Assembly: GCA_036946405.1 (NCBI GenBank) | Contig: JAQIJC010000001.1 | Span: 1,309,001-1,373,000, forward strand | Length of the DNA stretch: 64,000 nt | Source: Sphingomonas phyllosphaerae | GTDB taxonomy: Bacteria; Pseudomonadota; Alphaproteobacteria; Sphingomonadales; Sphingomonadaceae | Reading direction: 5' to 3' | In this document: positions 17,316-28,771 of the stretch, one piece after another | Layout: each line of letters begins with the position of its first letter | How positions within the stretch are numbered: position 1 is the stretch's first letter | Made by a program: the position numbers and the translations under genes | Notes under the pieces: model-generated | What the model was told of the DNA's origin: nothing | Database searches by the model: none | The model's input: the letters and a program-made list of their open reading frames with translations, nothing else

Positions 17316-18343
17316 TCGAGACGCCGCGCATCCTCTATATCGACGATGATGCGGGCATCCGCCGGCTGGTGACGCGCGCGCTGGAGCGGCGCGGGTATAA
17401 GGTGACGGTCGCCGATGGTGGCGAGGCGGGAGTCGCGCTGGCCGCGGCCGAACCGTTCGATGTCGTTGCTGTCGACCATTATATGCCGGGGATCGACGGG
17501 CTGGAGACGATGACGCGGCTGTCGACGCTGCCCGAGGCGCCGCCGATGGTCTATGTCAGCGGCTCCGAAGAGACGCAGGTCGCGCTGGCCGCGCTGCGTG
17601 GCGGCGCAGCGGACTATATCGTCAAGACGCCGGGCGACGACTTCTTCGACCTGCTCGACGCGACCTTCCGGCAGGTAATCGAGCGCGCGCAGCTCGCCCG
17701 CGCCAAGGCACGTGCCGAGGACGATCTGCGCGCCAGCAACGCGCGGCTGGAGGCGTTGCTGGCGGAGGTCAATCACCGCGTCGCCAATTCGCTGCAGCTG
17801 GTGTCGGCGATGGTGCGGATGCAGTCGAGCGCGCTGACCGACGAGGCGGCGCGCGCCGCGCTGGAGGATACGCAGCGCCGGATCAGTGCGATCGCACAGG
17901 TCCACCGGCGGCTCTACACCGGCGATGACGTCGAGAGCGTCGACATGCTCGATTACCTCACGCAGCTGATCGACGAGCTGACGCAGACCTGGTCGACCGA
18001 CGATTGCCCGCGCGCTTTGGTGCTCCATGCCGAGCCGCTGCGATTGCCGACCGATCGCGCGGTGTCGCTGGGGGTGATCGTCACCGAGCTGGTGAGCAAT
18101 GCCTGTAAGTACGCGTATCCGGGCGGGCCGGGCGAAGTGCGCGTGCGGCTGTCGCGGGACGGCGACGAGCGGTTCCGGCTGACGGTGGAGGATGACGGGA
18201 TCGGGCTGGGGGACGAACCGCCCAAGGGGACCGGCGTCGGGACGCGGCTGATCCGCGCGATGGCGCAGAGCCTTGATTCGATCGTGGAATATGATCGTAC
18301 CCACAGCGGCACGCGCGCGATCGTCGCGGCGGCGGTGGGATAG
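17312..18343 (+). CDS. Response regulator-histidine kinase hybrid (HisKA_2 type)
   Basis: A 343-residue soluble protein. The N-terminal receiver has ILYIDDDAG, Asp55 in VAVDHYMPG and a KT motif in YIVKTPGDD. A helix follows, and then a HisKA_2 dimerisation domain with EVNHRVANSLQLVSAMV (His155) and a HATPase with ELVSNACKYAYPGG and DDGIGLGDEPPKGTGVGTRL. The receiver-first layout suggests the kinase activity is switched by phosphotransfer from the upstream sensor. Last gene of the operon. Confidence 0.92.
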   Translation: MIETPRILYIDDDAGIRRLVTRALERRGYKVTVADGGEAGVALAAAEPFDVVAVDHYMPGIDGLETMTRLSTLPEAPPMVYVSGSEETQVALAALRGGAADYIVKTPGDDFFDLLDATFRQVIERAQLARAKARAEDDLRASNARLEALLAEVNHRVANSLQLVSAMVRMQSSALTDEAARAALEDTQRRISAIAQVHRRLYTGDDVESVDMLDYLTQLIDELTQTWSTDDCPRALVLHAEPLRLPTDRAVSLGVIVTELVSNACKYAYPGGPGEVRVRLSRDGDERFRLTVEDDGIGLGDEPPKGTGVGTRLIRAMAQSLDSIVEYDRTHSGTRAIVAAAVG

Positions 18344-18361
18344 CTCTCCCTCAATGCGGCC

Positions 18362-18490
18362 GTCGCCCCTGCGGAGGCAGGGGCCTATTTCTGTGCCGTC
18401 TCGCGGGTCAGTTGACACAATCGCTTCGGCTGTTGTGTCAGATGGCTCGACCTACTCGACAGTCATGGGCCCCTGCCTGCGCAGGGGCGA
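18362..18490. repeat. Long inverted repeat between convergent genes
   Basis: GTCGCCCCTGCGGAGGCAGG at the left returns as its complement ending at 18490, with about 80 bases between the arms. It fills the space between the convergent kinase and metH genes and probably acts as a terminator-like structure. Confidence 0.7.
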
Positions 18491-18496
18491 CGTCAA

Positions 18497-21169
<2,673 letters not shown>

Positions 21170-21183
21170 CTAAATCTCTTCTT

Positions 21184-21290
21184 AGCCCTCTCCCCTCCGG
21201 GGAGAGGGTTTGGGAGAGGGGCTGTGTCTCACCGAGCGAAGCGCCTGTGGCGGCCCCTCACCCAACCCTCTCCCCGGAGGGGAGAGGGCT
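21184..21290. repeat. Palindromic repeat inside the met operon
   Basis: Arms rich in CCCTCTCCCC/GGGGAGAGGG form a large palindrome between the two metH genes. It resembles the palindrome arms that flank the MITEs at 14-295 and 35806-38330. It could lower or process the transcript between the two genes. Confidence 0.65.
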
Positions 21291-21299
21291 TGACGGCGC

Positions 21300-22346
21300 T
21301 CACGCCGCCATCGTGAACGGCTCCAGCCCGGCCAGCCGCGTCCGCACCGCCGGCACCGCGACTTGGCGCGGGGCCATGCCGCGGACGTGGTCGGCGATCG
21401 CCTTGATATGCGCGGGCGTCGAGCCGCAGCAGCCGCCCAGCACGTTGACCTGCCCCGCGAACGCCCATTCGCCGACCAGCCCGGCGGTCGTCTCCGGCGC
21501 TTCGTCATAGGCACCCAGCTCGTTGGGCAGTCCGGCGTTCGGATAGACCATGATGAGCGTATCGCAAAGTTCGCTCAGCGTCTTCACATGCGGGCGCAAT
21601 TGCTCGGCACCGAACGAGCAGTTCAGCCCGATCGTCAGTGGCCTGGCATGGCGCACCGCGTGCCAGAACGCCTCGACGGTATGCCCCGACAGGTTGCGGC
21701 CGGACAGATCGGTGAGCGTCATCGAGAGCATGATCGGCAGGTCACGGCCCAGCGCTTCGCCCGCCTCGATCGCGGCCATGATCCCGGCCTTCGCATTGAG
21801 CGTGTCGAACACCGTCTCGATCAGCACGAAGTCCGCGCCGCCCTCGACCAGTGCGTCGATCTGCTCGCGGTAGACGTCCTTGAGGTAATCGAAGTCGATC
21901 TCGCGATAGCCGGGATCGTTGACGTCCGGCGACAGCGACAACGTCTTGTTGGTCGGCCCGATCGCCCCGGCGACGAAGCGCGGGCGGCCGTCCTTCGCCT
22001 GATATTCGTCGGCGATGCGGCGCGCGAGCTTCGCGCTCTCGACGTTGATCTCGCGGACCAGCCCTTCGGCGCCGTAATCGGCCTGGCTGATGCGATTGGC
22101 GGAGAAGGTGTTGGTCTCGGCGATGTCCGCCCCGGCCTCGAAATAGGCGCGGTGGATCGCCTCGGGCACCTCGGGCTTGGTCAGCGCGAGAATATCGTTG
22201 TTGCCCTTCTGGTCGTGGCCGAGCGTCAGCGTGCCGGCATAATCGGCCTCCGACAGCTTCCAGTTCTGGATCTCGGTGCCGAATGCGCCGTCGGTGATGA
22301 GGATGCGCTTGGCCGCCTCGGCGTTGAAGGTGTCGCGAATGGTCAT
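21300..22346 (-). CDS. metH: Methionine synthase, homocysteine-binding part (split MetH)
   Basis: A 348-residue homocysteine S-methyltransferase domain. Start ILITDGAFGTEIQ, then ETNTFSANRIS, and the three zinc cysteines in GLNCSFGAEQLRP and GGCCGSTPAHI. It provides the homocysteine site for the B12 protein encoded downstream; the two together make up the roughly 1,230-residue enzyme of other bacteria. The ATG overlaps the metF stop (ATGA). Alphaproteobacteria commonly split MetH in this way. Confidence 0.95.
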   Translation of the reverse strand: MTIRDTFNAEAAKRILITDGAFGTEIQNWKLSEADYAGTLTLGHDQKGNNDILALTKPEVPEAIHRAYFEAGADIAETNTFSANRISQADYGAEGLVREINVESAKLARRIADEYQAKDGRPRFVAGAIGPTNKTLSLSPDVNDPGYREIDFDYLKDVYREQIDALVEGGADFVLIETVFDTLNAKAGIMAAIEAGEALGRDLPIMLSMTLTDLSGRNLSGHTVEAFWHAVRHARPLTIGLNCSFGAEQLRPHVKTLSELCDTLIMVYPNAGLPNELGAYDEAPETTAGLVGEWAFAGQVNVLGGCCGSTPAHIKAIADHVRGMAPRQVAVPAVRTRLAGLEPFTMAA

Positions 22347-23284
22347 GCCGCCGCCCTTTCCTGTGCCGGGCGGGTGCGGACGCCCAGCAGGTGACAGATG
22401 GCGAAGCTCAGCTCCGCCTTGTTCATCGTGTAGAAGTGGAGCTGCTTGACCCCGCCGGCATAGAGCTTGCGGCAGAGTTCGGCGGCGACCGTCGCGGCGA
22501 CCAGCTGGCGCGCGGCGGGATGGTCGTCGAGCCCGTCGAATAGCCGCACCAGCCAGCCCGGCACGTCGGTGTTGCACATCGTCGCCATGCGCGTGACCCC
22601 GGCGAAGCTGCCGATCGGCATGATGCCCGGGACGATCTCGGCCGTGATCCCCGCGGCAGCGGCGGCGTCGCGGTACCGGAAGAAGGTTTCGGGCTCGAAG
22701 AAGAATTGCGTGATCGCGCGGTTGGCGCCCGCGTCGAGCTTGCGCTTGAGATTGTTGAGATCGGCGGCGAGGTCGGCCGAGTTCGGGTGCATTTCCGGAT
22801 AGGCGGCGACCGAAATCTCGAACGGGTGCAGCCGGCGCAATCCCTCGACCAGCGCGGCGGCATTCTCGTAACCGCCAGGGTGCGGCGCGTAATCGGCGGC
22901 ACCGGCCGGCGGATCGCCGCGCAGCGCGACGATGTGGCGGACGCCGGCCGCCCAATATTCCTGCGCGACCGCGTCGATCTCCTCGCGCGTCGCCTCGACG
23001 CAGGTGAGATGCGCGGCGGCCGGCACGTTGGTTTCGCGCGCGATCCGCGCGACGGTGGCGTGGGTGCGGTCGCGCGTCGACCCGCCCGCGCCATAGGTGA
23101 CCGACAGGAAGCGCGGGCCAAGCGGGCAAAGCGTCTCGATCGACTGCCAAAGGTTCTCCTCGGCCTTGTCGGTCTTGGGCGGCGAGAATTCGAAGCTGAC
23201 TTCCACGTCGCCGCCGACGTCGGCGTAGAGTGGAGCCTCCAGCGCGCGCCGTGCCTCTTCGAGCTGATTGACCGAGAACGTCAT
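22343..23284 (-). CDS. metF: Methylenetetrahydrofolate reductase
   Basis: A 313-residue flavoenzyme that makes 5-methyltetrahydrofolate for MetH. Typical features are VSFEFSPPKTDKAEENLW with the catalytic Glu, FLSVTYGAGGSTRDRT, HLTCVEATREEI, ALRGDPPAG and ITQFFFEPETFFRY. Its start overlaps the end of the ArsR-methyltransferase gene and its stop overlaps the homocysteine-module gene, so the operon is tightly coupled. Confidence 0.96.
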   Translation of the reverse strand: MTFSVNQLEEARRALEAPLYADVGGDVEVSFEFSPPKTDKAEENLWQSIETLCPLGPRFLSVTYGAGGSTRDRTHATVARIARETNVPAAAHLTCVEATREEIDAVAQEYWAAGVRHIVALRGDPPAGAADYAPHPGGYENAAALVEGLRRLHPFEISVAAYPEMHPNSADLAADLNNLKRKLDAGANRAITQFFFEPETFFRYRDAAAAAGITAEIVPGIMPIGSFAGVTRMATMCNTDVPGWLVRLFDGLDDHPAARQLVAATVAAELCRKLYAGGVKQLHFYTMNKAELSFAICHLLGVRTRPAQERAAA

Positions 23285-24219
23285 GCCGCCTTCACCTCCC
23301 GCACCGGCACGCCTTGCTTGCGCCCGAGCCACAATTTCACCGTCAGTTCGCCGCCCTCGAGCGTCTCGGCGCGCTCCAGCGCCAGCCCCGCCTTCTCGAA
23401 CCAGCCCGCGATCTGCGCATCCGCGAAGCCGAGCCGCGTATGCGCGTCACGTGCGCGCAATTCCTCGCGGTCGTGGCTGGCGAAATCGGCGATCAACAGC
23501 CGGCCATAGTCATCCAGGACGCGCGCCGCCTCCGCGATCGCCGCGCCGGGCTGCTGCGCGAAATGCAGGACGTGATGGAGGATCGCGACATCGACGCCGC
23601 CGTCCGCGACCGGCAAGGCGTAAAGATCGGCTTGTCGCAATTCGGCCTGTTCGCCGACCCGCGCGCGCGCCAGCCGCAGCATCTCGCTGCTCTTGTCGAT
23701 GCCAAGCACGTGGGTCGCGGCAGGCGCGAACAGCTCGATCATCCGCCCGGTGCCGGTGCCGATATCGATCAACCGCCCGAGCGGCGCGGGGCCGAGCAGC
23801 GCGCGCATCGCGGCCTCCACCTGATCCTCCGCGACATGCAGCGAGCGGATCGCGTCCCATTCGCCGGCATGTGCCTCGAACCACGCCGCCGCCGCCGCCG
23901 CCCGATCGGCGCGCACCGCTGACAGCCGCGCGATATCGGCCTCGACCTCGCCCGCGACACCATAAGCGTCCAGCGCCGCCAGCACCGGCGTGACGCGCGC
24001 GCGCTCGCCGAGCGCAACGAACACCCAGCTGCCTTCCTTGCGGCGCTCGGCAAGGCCGGCGTCGCACAGGATCTTGACGTGGCGCGACACGCGCGGCTGG
24101 CTTTGCCCGAGCACCTGTGCCAGCTCGCCGACCGACAATTCCATCGCGCCGAGCAGCGCGACGATCCGCAGGCGGGACTCGTCGGCCAGCGCACGGAAGA
24201 TATCGAGGGCAAGCTTCAT
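23281..24219 (-). CDS. ArsR-type regulator fused to a SAM-dependent methyltransferase
   Basis: 312 residues. The first 90 are an ArsR winged helix (LADESRLRIVALLGAMELSVGELAQVLGQSQPRVSRHVKIL). From about residue 145 a class I methyltransferase begins, with LIDIGTGTGRMIELFAP, GIDKSSEML and ILHHVLHFAQQP. It heads the metF-metH operon. A perfect 22-bp palindrome lies 8 bp upstream of its ATG, so it most likely represses its own operon. The methyltransferase domain suits sensing of S-adenosylmethionine or its product; that sensing role is inference. Confidence 0.92.
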   Translation of the reverse strand: MKLALDIFRALADESRLRIVALLGAMELSVGELAQVLGQSQPRVSRHVKILCDAGLAERRKEGSWVFVALGERARVTPVLAALDAYGVAGEVEADIARLSAVRADRAAAAAAWFEAHAGEWDAIRSLHVAEDQVEAAMRALLGPAPLGRLIDIGTGTGRMIELFAPAATHVLGIDKSSEMLRLARARVGEQAELRQADLYALPVADGGVDVAILHHVLHFAQQPGAAIAEAARVLDDYGRLLIADFASHDREELRARDAHTRLGFADAQIAGWFEKAGLALERAETLEGGELTVKLWLGRKQGVPVREVKAA

Positions 24220-24226
24220 GTGACCA

Positions 24227-24248
24227 CATATAAAGATATCTTTATATG
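24227..24248. promoter_or_regulatory. Perfect 22-bp palindromic operator of the met operon
   Basis: The half-site CATATAAAGAT is followed immediately by its exact complement, centred between 24237 and 24238. AT-rich DNA is rare here, and the site ends 8 bp before the ArsR-methyltransferase ATG. ArsR proteins bind such palindromes; this one would block transcription or initiation when bound. Confidence 0.85.
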
Positions 24249-24268
24249 GGTCAACGCGGGAGGCGGGA

Positions 24269-24294
24269 TGAACCTTTTGCCTGCATCTTTCGTT
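24269..24294 (+). promoter_or_regulatory. Possible EcfG-type promoter for a small lipoprotein
   Basis: TGAAC (24269-24273), a 17-base spacer and CGTT (24291-24294), one mismatch to GGAAC-N17-CGTT, 52 bases before the lipoprotein start. Confidence 0.4.
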
Positions 24295-24346
24295 CGCCTT
24301 GCCGCTGCGGCTATTTTGCCGGCGTAACAAAACAGGGAGAAACCCG

Positions 24347-24643
24347 ATGAAGCGTCTTTTCACCACCGGCCTGATCGCCGCAACCGCGCTGGGCCTCGCC
24401 GCATGCAGCGAGCGCGCGCAGAACGAGACCGCCGAGGCGGGTAACGCGATCGCTTCCGACACCGCCGCGACGACCTCCAACGCCGTCAACGATGTCGATG
24501 CGGCGACCGACCGCGCGCTCGACAAGGCCGAGAACAGCCTCGATCGTGCCGGCGATGCGCTGAAGAACAGCGGTGATCGCGCCGCGGATGCGACCGGTAA
24601 CGCGATGGTGCGGGCAGGCGAGGACCTGCGCGACAAGAACTGA
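24347..24643 (+). CDS. Small Ala/Asp-rich lipoprotein
   Basis: A 98-residue protein with a lipoprotein signal, LIAATALGLAAC (Cys ~20). The mature part is almost entirely amphipathic helix with repeated ATDRALDKAENSLDRAGDAL-type heptads, as in entericidin-like and CsbD-like stress proteins. CAGGGAGAAACCCG precedes the ATG. The upstream candidate promoter suggests general-stress control. Function unknown. Confidence 0.75.
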   Translation: MKRLFTTGLIAATALGLAACSERAQNETAEAGNAIASDTAATTSNAVNDVDAATDRALDKAENSLDRAGDALKNSGDRAADATGNAMVRAGEDLRDKN

Positions 24644-24701
24644 TGCGAATGCCGCCGCGGCCCATTATCGTCGCGGCGGTCGTTCCGGCCGGAAGATCAT
24701 C

Positions 24702-25652
24702 ATGACCGACAAGCGGCGCCTCGGTGCCTCCGAATTGCGGATCACGCCGCTGATATTGGGCGGTAACGTCTTCGGCTGGACCGCCGACCGCGACGCGTCC
24801 TTCGCGGTGCTCGACGCCTTCGTCGCGGGCGGCGGGACGATGATCGACACCGCCGACGTCTATTCCGCCTGGGTCGAAGGCCATGGCGGCGGCAAGTCGG
24901 AGACGATGATCGGCGAATGGTTGCGCGATCGCGGCGTGCGCGACCGGGTGCTGATCGCCACCAAGGTCGGGATGCTGCCGGGTGAGGGTGGCGAGAAGCT
25001 GGCGCCGGCGCGGATCGTCGCGGCGTGCGAGGCGTCGCTGCGGCGGCTCGGCACCGACCGGATCGACCTTTATTTCGCGCATCAGGACGATCAGGATCAA
25101 TCGCAGGCGGCGGTGGCGGAGGCGTTCGCCCGGCTGGTGCAGGCCGGCAAGGTCCGCGTGCTCGGTGCGTCGAACTTCCACGCCGCGCGGCTGAAGTCGG
25201 CGATCGAAACCGCGCGCGCGGCGGCGTTGCCGCATTATCAGGTGCTTCAGCCGGAATATAATCTGGTCAGCCGCCACAAGTTCGAGGGCGAGCTGCAGGA
25301 TTATTGCGTCACCGAGAATGTCGGTGTCGTGCCCTATTATGGGCTGGCGTCGGGTTTCTTGACCGGCAAGTACCGGACCCGCGACGATCTTTCGAAGAGC
25401 GTGCGCGGCGCGCGCATGGGCGACCTGCTCGACGGCAAGGGCGCCGCCGTGCTCGACGCGATGGACGCCGTTGCGGCGGAGAGCGGCGCGACGCTGGCGC
25501 AGATCGCGCTCGCGTGGCTGATCGCGCAACCGGGGGTCACCGCACCGATCGCGAGCGCGACCGCGGCGGTGCAGGTCGAGGAATTGCTCGGCGCGACGGC
25601 GATCCGGCTGAGCGACGACCAGCTCGAACGGCTGACCACCGCGGGTGCCTGA
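24702..25652 (+). CDS. Aldo/keto reductase
   Basis: A 316-residue NADPH-dependent TIM-barrel reductase. The tetrad is visible: Asp in MIDTADVY, Tyr two residues on, Lys in VLIATKVGM and His in LYFAHQDDQ. The C-terminal NADP-binding loop is APIASATAAVQVEEL. GGAAG precedes the ATG. It overlaps the next gene by 8 bases. The physiological substrate is not predictable; the YqkF/Gcy-like branch acts on small aldehydes and sugars. Confidence 0.92.
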   Translation: MTDKRRLGASELRITPLILGGNVFGWTADRDASFAVLDAFVAGGGTMIDTADVYSAWVEGHGGGKSETMIGEWLRDRGVRDRVLIATKVGMLPGEGGEKLAPARIVAACEASLRRLGTDRIDLYFAHQDDQDQSQAAVAEAFARLVQAGKVRVLGASNFHAARLKSAIETARAAALPHYQVLQPEYNLVSRHKFEGELQDYCVTENVGVVPYYGLASGFLTGKYRTRDDLSKSVRGARMGDLLDGKGAAVLDAMDAVAAESGATLAQIALAWLIAQPGVTAPIASATAAVQVEELLGATAIRLSDDQLERLTTAGA

Positions 25653-26283
25653 CCGGCAGTCGCGACGCTGGCTGGGGCGGCTGACGCTGCTGCTGGTCGC
25701 GTTCGCGGCATGGCCGGCGCAGGCGGCGGTGACAATCACCTTCTGGAGTCGCGATTTCGGCAACACCTTTCCCCACGCCTTCTTCATGCTGCGTGGCACG
25801 CCCGATGCGGGCGGGGCGCCGGTCGATGCGGCCTATGGCTTTACCGCGCGGTCGCTGACGCCGGCGATCCTGTTCGGCAATGTCGCGGGGCGGGTCGAAC
25901 GGCCCAAGCCCGGTTACATGGCAAGCAGCCACGTCCGCTTCTCGCGCACGCTCACCGACGCGCAATATGGTGCGATCGTCGCGCTGATCCGCGAATGGGA
26001 CGAGCGGACCGGGGATGCGACATACAATCTCAACAAGCGCAATTGCGTGACCTTCGTCCGCGAGGCGGCGCGGCGCTCGGGGCTGACGATCGTCGATTTC
26101 CCGAAGCTGATGAAGAAGCCGAGCGGCTATCTGCGTGCGGTCATCGCCGCACAACCGCAGGCGGTGACGGTCATCGAGCAGACCGGGAAAGAATATCTCG
26201 CGACGCTGCCGCCGATCGATGGCGTGGTGCCGATCGATGCGCCGGTCAGTACGCCGGGAACCATGCCCGGGAAGCGGAACTAA
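25645..26283 (+). CDS. Secreted hypothetical protein with a papain-fold-like signature
   Basis: A 212-residue protein with a signal peptide (RLTLLLVAFAAWPAQAA, cleavage near 28). The mature chain has an early His in TFPHAFFMLRG and a later Cys in NLNKRNCVTFVREAARRSG. This His-before-Cys order fits the circularly permuted NlpC/P60-like (papain-fold) group, so peptidase or amidase activity is possible but unproven. The GTG start overlaps the aldo/keto reductase stop. Convergent with the DUF4893 gene, 3 bp between stops. Confidence 0.65.
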   Translation: MPDRQSRRWLGRLTLLLVAFAAWPAQAAVTITFWSRDFGNTFPHAFFMLRGTPDAGGAPVDAAYGFTARSLTPAILFGNVAGRVERPKPGYMASSHVRFSRTLTDAQYGAIVALIREWDERTGDATYNLNKRNCVTFVREAARRSGLTIVDFPKLMKKPSGYLRAVIAAQPQAVTVIEQTGKEYLATLPPIDGVVPIDAPVSTPGTMPGKRN

Positions 26284-26286
26284 CGG

Positions 26287-26922
26287 TCAGTCGCCCGGCA
26301 CCAGTTCCAGCACGTCGAGCGTGGATTCGAACGCCGGATAGGGCATCGCCAGCCGCCAGCGGCGGGGGCCGACCCGCTCCATCCAGCCGGCCACGTCGCG
26401 GCTCGCGTCAGCGCCATAGCCGTAGGCGCGCGATTCATCGCCGAGCATCAACGTGCCGATAAACACCGCCCGCGTCGGATCGGCCGCATAGAGGAGGCCG
26501 ACCTGCCGCTGCGAACCGGTCAGCTTGACGAGCTGCGCCGCGCCGCCGGCCGCGACCGTGATCCGGCAGTCGAACCATCCATAGGCGGTGAAGCCGGTGC
26601 CGATCGTGCCCTTGCGCCCGAGCTTGAACGTCCGGCAGCGATAGACGCCGACCGGCGGCACCGGATCGGCAAGCGCAGCGTCGATCGTGAAAAGCGCCCC
26701 CTGGGCGGCGAGATCGGCGGCGGCGACCGGACGCGCCTGGGCCAGTGCCTGCGTCCATGCCTCGTACCAGCGACGCAGGCGGTCGCGATCGGCGGGAGTG
26801 GCGAGCCTCCGCCAGTCGACTCCGGCAGCGGCCGGGGGCGGCGGAGTCGCCGCGGCGCTGACGAAGGGCCGTGCGCCGCATCCGGAGAGACAGAGCAGCA
26901 GCGCGGCGGCGATGCGCCTCAC
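26287..26922 (-). CDS. DUF4893 family lipoprotein
   Basis: A 211-residue protein with a short lipoprotein signal, MRRIAAALLLCLSGC (Cys15), a Pro/Ala linker and a DUF4893 domain recognisable by VYRCRTFKLGRKGTIGTGFTAY and WFDCRI. The start is GTG and overlaps the stop of the hydroxybutyrate dehydrogenase gene, so it is cotranscribed with it. The family is common in sphingomonads and has no known function. Confidence 0.8.
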   Translation of the reverse strand: MRRIAAALLLCLSGCGARPFVSAAATPPPPAAAGVDWRRLATPADRDRLRRWYEAWTQALAQARPVAAADLAAQGALFTIDAALADPVPPVGVYRCRTFKLGRKGTIGTGFTAYGWFDCRITVAAGGAAQLVKLTGSQRQVGLLYAADPTRAVFIGTLMLGDESRAYGYGADASRDVAGWMERVGPRRWRLAMPYPAFESTLDVLELVPGD

Positions 26923-27704
26923 GCCGCCGTCCAGCCGCCGTCGACCGACAGGTTCGCGCCGGTGATCGCCTTCGCCTCGTCGCGGCACAGGAACAAGGCG
27001 AGTGCCGCGACTTGTTCGGGGGTCACGAACTCCTTGGTCGGCTGCGCGGCGAGCAGCACGTCGTCGATCACCTGCTCCCGCGTCAGCCCGCGCGCCTTCA
27101 TCGTGTCCGGGATCTGCTGTTCGACCAGCGGCGTCCAGACGTAGCCGGGCGAGATGCAATTGACCGTGATCCCCTGCGGCGCGGTTTCCAGCGCGACGGT
27201 CTTGGTCAGCCCGACCAGACCGTGTTTCGCGGCGACATAGGCGGACTTGTTGGGGCTGGCGACCAGGCTGTGCGCCGAGGCGGTCGAGACGATCCGCCCC
27301 CAGCCGCGCGCGCGCATGTGCGGCACCGCGGCGCGCATCATGTGGAAGGCGCTTGACAGATTGATCGCGAGGATCGCATCCCATTTTTCGACCGGGAACT
27401 CGGCGATGCCGCAGACGTGCTGGATGCCGGCATTGTTGACGACGATGTCCGGCCCGCCCCACGCGTCATGCGCGCGAGCCACCATCGCGGCGATCGCCGC
27501 CGGATCGGTCATGTCCGCGCCATCGTACAGCGCTTCGCCGGAGCCGAGTGCGGTGACGCCGGCACGTGCCTGCTCGATCGCGTCGGCGTCACCAAAACCG
27601 TTGAGCATGACATGTGCGCCGGCCTCCGCCAGCGCGCGCGCCACCGCCAGTCCGATGCCCGAGGTCGACCCGGTGACGATCGCGCTCTTGCCGTTCAGGA
27701 ACAT
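26919..27704 (-). CDS. bdhA: 3-hydroxybutyrate dehydrogenase
   Basis: A 261-residue short-chain dehydrogenase that interconverts 3-hydroxybutyrate and acetoacetate with NAD. Cofactor motif VTGSTSGIGLAVA (10-22), VNNAGIQHV, catalytic Ser in VSTASAHSLVASPNKSAYVAAKHG with the YxxxK pair, and ISPGYVWTPLVEQQI, which matches the 3-hydroxybutyrate group well. It would take part in polyhydroxybutyrate or ketone metabolism. Confidence 0.88.
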   Translation of the reverse strand: MFLNGKSAIVTGSTSGIGLAVARALAEAGAHVMLNGFGDADAIEQARAGVTALGSGEALYDGADMTDPAAIAAMVARAHDAWGGPDIVVNNAGIQHVCGIAEFPVEKWDAILAINLSSAFHMMRAAVPHMRARGWGRIVSTASAHSLVASPNKSAYVAAKHGLVGLTKTVALETAPQGITVNCISPGYVWTPLVEQQIPDTMKARGLTREQVIDDVLLAAQPTKEFVTPEQVAALALFLCRDEAKAITGANLSVDGGWTAA

Positions 27705-27830
27705 GGTCGGGCCTTTCCGCTGACGTGTGTCCGCTTTCCATCGGTGAGCCGAGCGGCGGTTGCAACCCGTATGGGGGTGCGAACATTCATACCGCGACGG
27801 TAACGACCAGCCTTTGCAGGGGAGGCGTGC

Positions 27831-28733
27831 ATGCGGCTCGACGATTATGACAATGATATCAACGTCGGCGAGGCGCGCGGCGGTGGTGGGCTCGGTGGCG
27901 GCGGCGGCGGCGGCCTTTTGCTCGGACTGTTGCCGATGATCGGCAGCCGCTTCGGGTGCGGCGGGATCGTCGTGGTCTTGTTGTTGCTCGCGGTGTTCGG
28001 CGGGCTCGGCAACCTCGGCGGTCTGCTCGGCGGCGGTAGCGGCTCGGCACCACAGGTGAATGCGCCGTCGCGCGAGACGGTGCAACAGGTCTGCGACGTC
28101 TCGACGGCGCGCCGCGATACGTGTCGCGCGTTCAGCAATGCGCAGAACACGTGGGAAAAGATCTTCGCGAGCCAGAATCAGCAATTCAGTCCGCCCAAGC
28201 TGCAATTCTTCAGCGGCAGCGGTCAATCGGGCTGCGGTGCGGCGATGTCGGCAATGGGACCGTTCTATTGCCCGACCGACCGCGGCATTTATCTCGATAC
28301 CAGCTTCTTCGACGAGCTGGCCAACAAGTACAAGGCGGGCGGCGACTTCGCGCAATATTATGTGATCGCGCATGAATTCGGCCACCACATTCAGAACCTG
28401 CTCGGCACCTCGACCGAAGTGCAGCAGGCGCAGCGGCGCGCGAGCGAGGCGGAGGGCAATGCGCTGTCGGTGCGGCTGGAGCTGCAGGCGGATTGCTACG
28501 CCGGTGTCTGGGCGTCGCTGAACCGCGACCGGCTCGATCCGGGCGATGTCGAGGAAGGGATGCGCGCGGCGCAGGCGATCGGCGACGACACGTTGCAGCG
28601 CGAGGCGCAAGGGCGTGTGGTGCCGGACAGCTTCACCCACGGCACCTCGGCGCAACGGCAGGCGTGGCTGCGGCGGGGGATTGAGAGCAACGGCAACCCG
28701 GGGGTCTGCGATACCTTCTCGGGAACGATCTGA
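27831..28733 (+). CDS. Neutral zinc metallopeptidase family protein (YpfJ-like)
   Basis: A 300-residue protein. Near the N-terminus a Gly-rich stretch precedes a hydrophobic anchor (GIVVVLLLLAVFGGLG, ~45-60). The C-terminal domain is a zinc peptidase with YYVIAHEFGHHIQNLLG (HExxH) and downstream ELQADCYAGVW supplying the third ligand region. Six or more cysteines lie outside the membrane, consistent with an exported domain. The substrate is unknown. Confidence 0.9.
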   Translation: MRLDDYDNDINVGEARGGGGLGGGGGGGLLLGLLPMIGSRFGCGGIVVVLLLLAVFGGLGNLGGLLGGGSGSAPQVNAPSRETVQQVCDVSTARRDTCRAFSNAQNTWEKIFASQNQQFSPPKLQFFSGSGQSGCGAAMSAMGPFYCPTDRGIYLDTSFFDELANKYKAGGDFAQYYVIAHEFGHHIQNLLGTSTEVQQAQRRASEAEGNALSVRLELQADCYAGVWASLNRDRLDPGDVEEGMRAAQAIGDDTLQREAQGRVVPDSFTHGTSAQRQAWLRRGIESNGNPGVCDTFSGTI

Positions 28734-28771
28734 CCGGGGGCGGGAAGCCGCGAACGCTCAATTCCGCCGCT

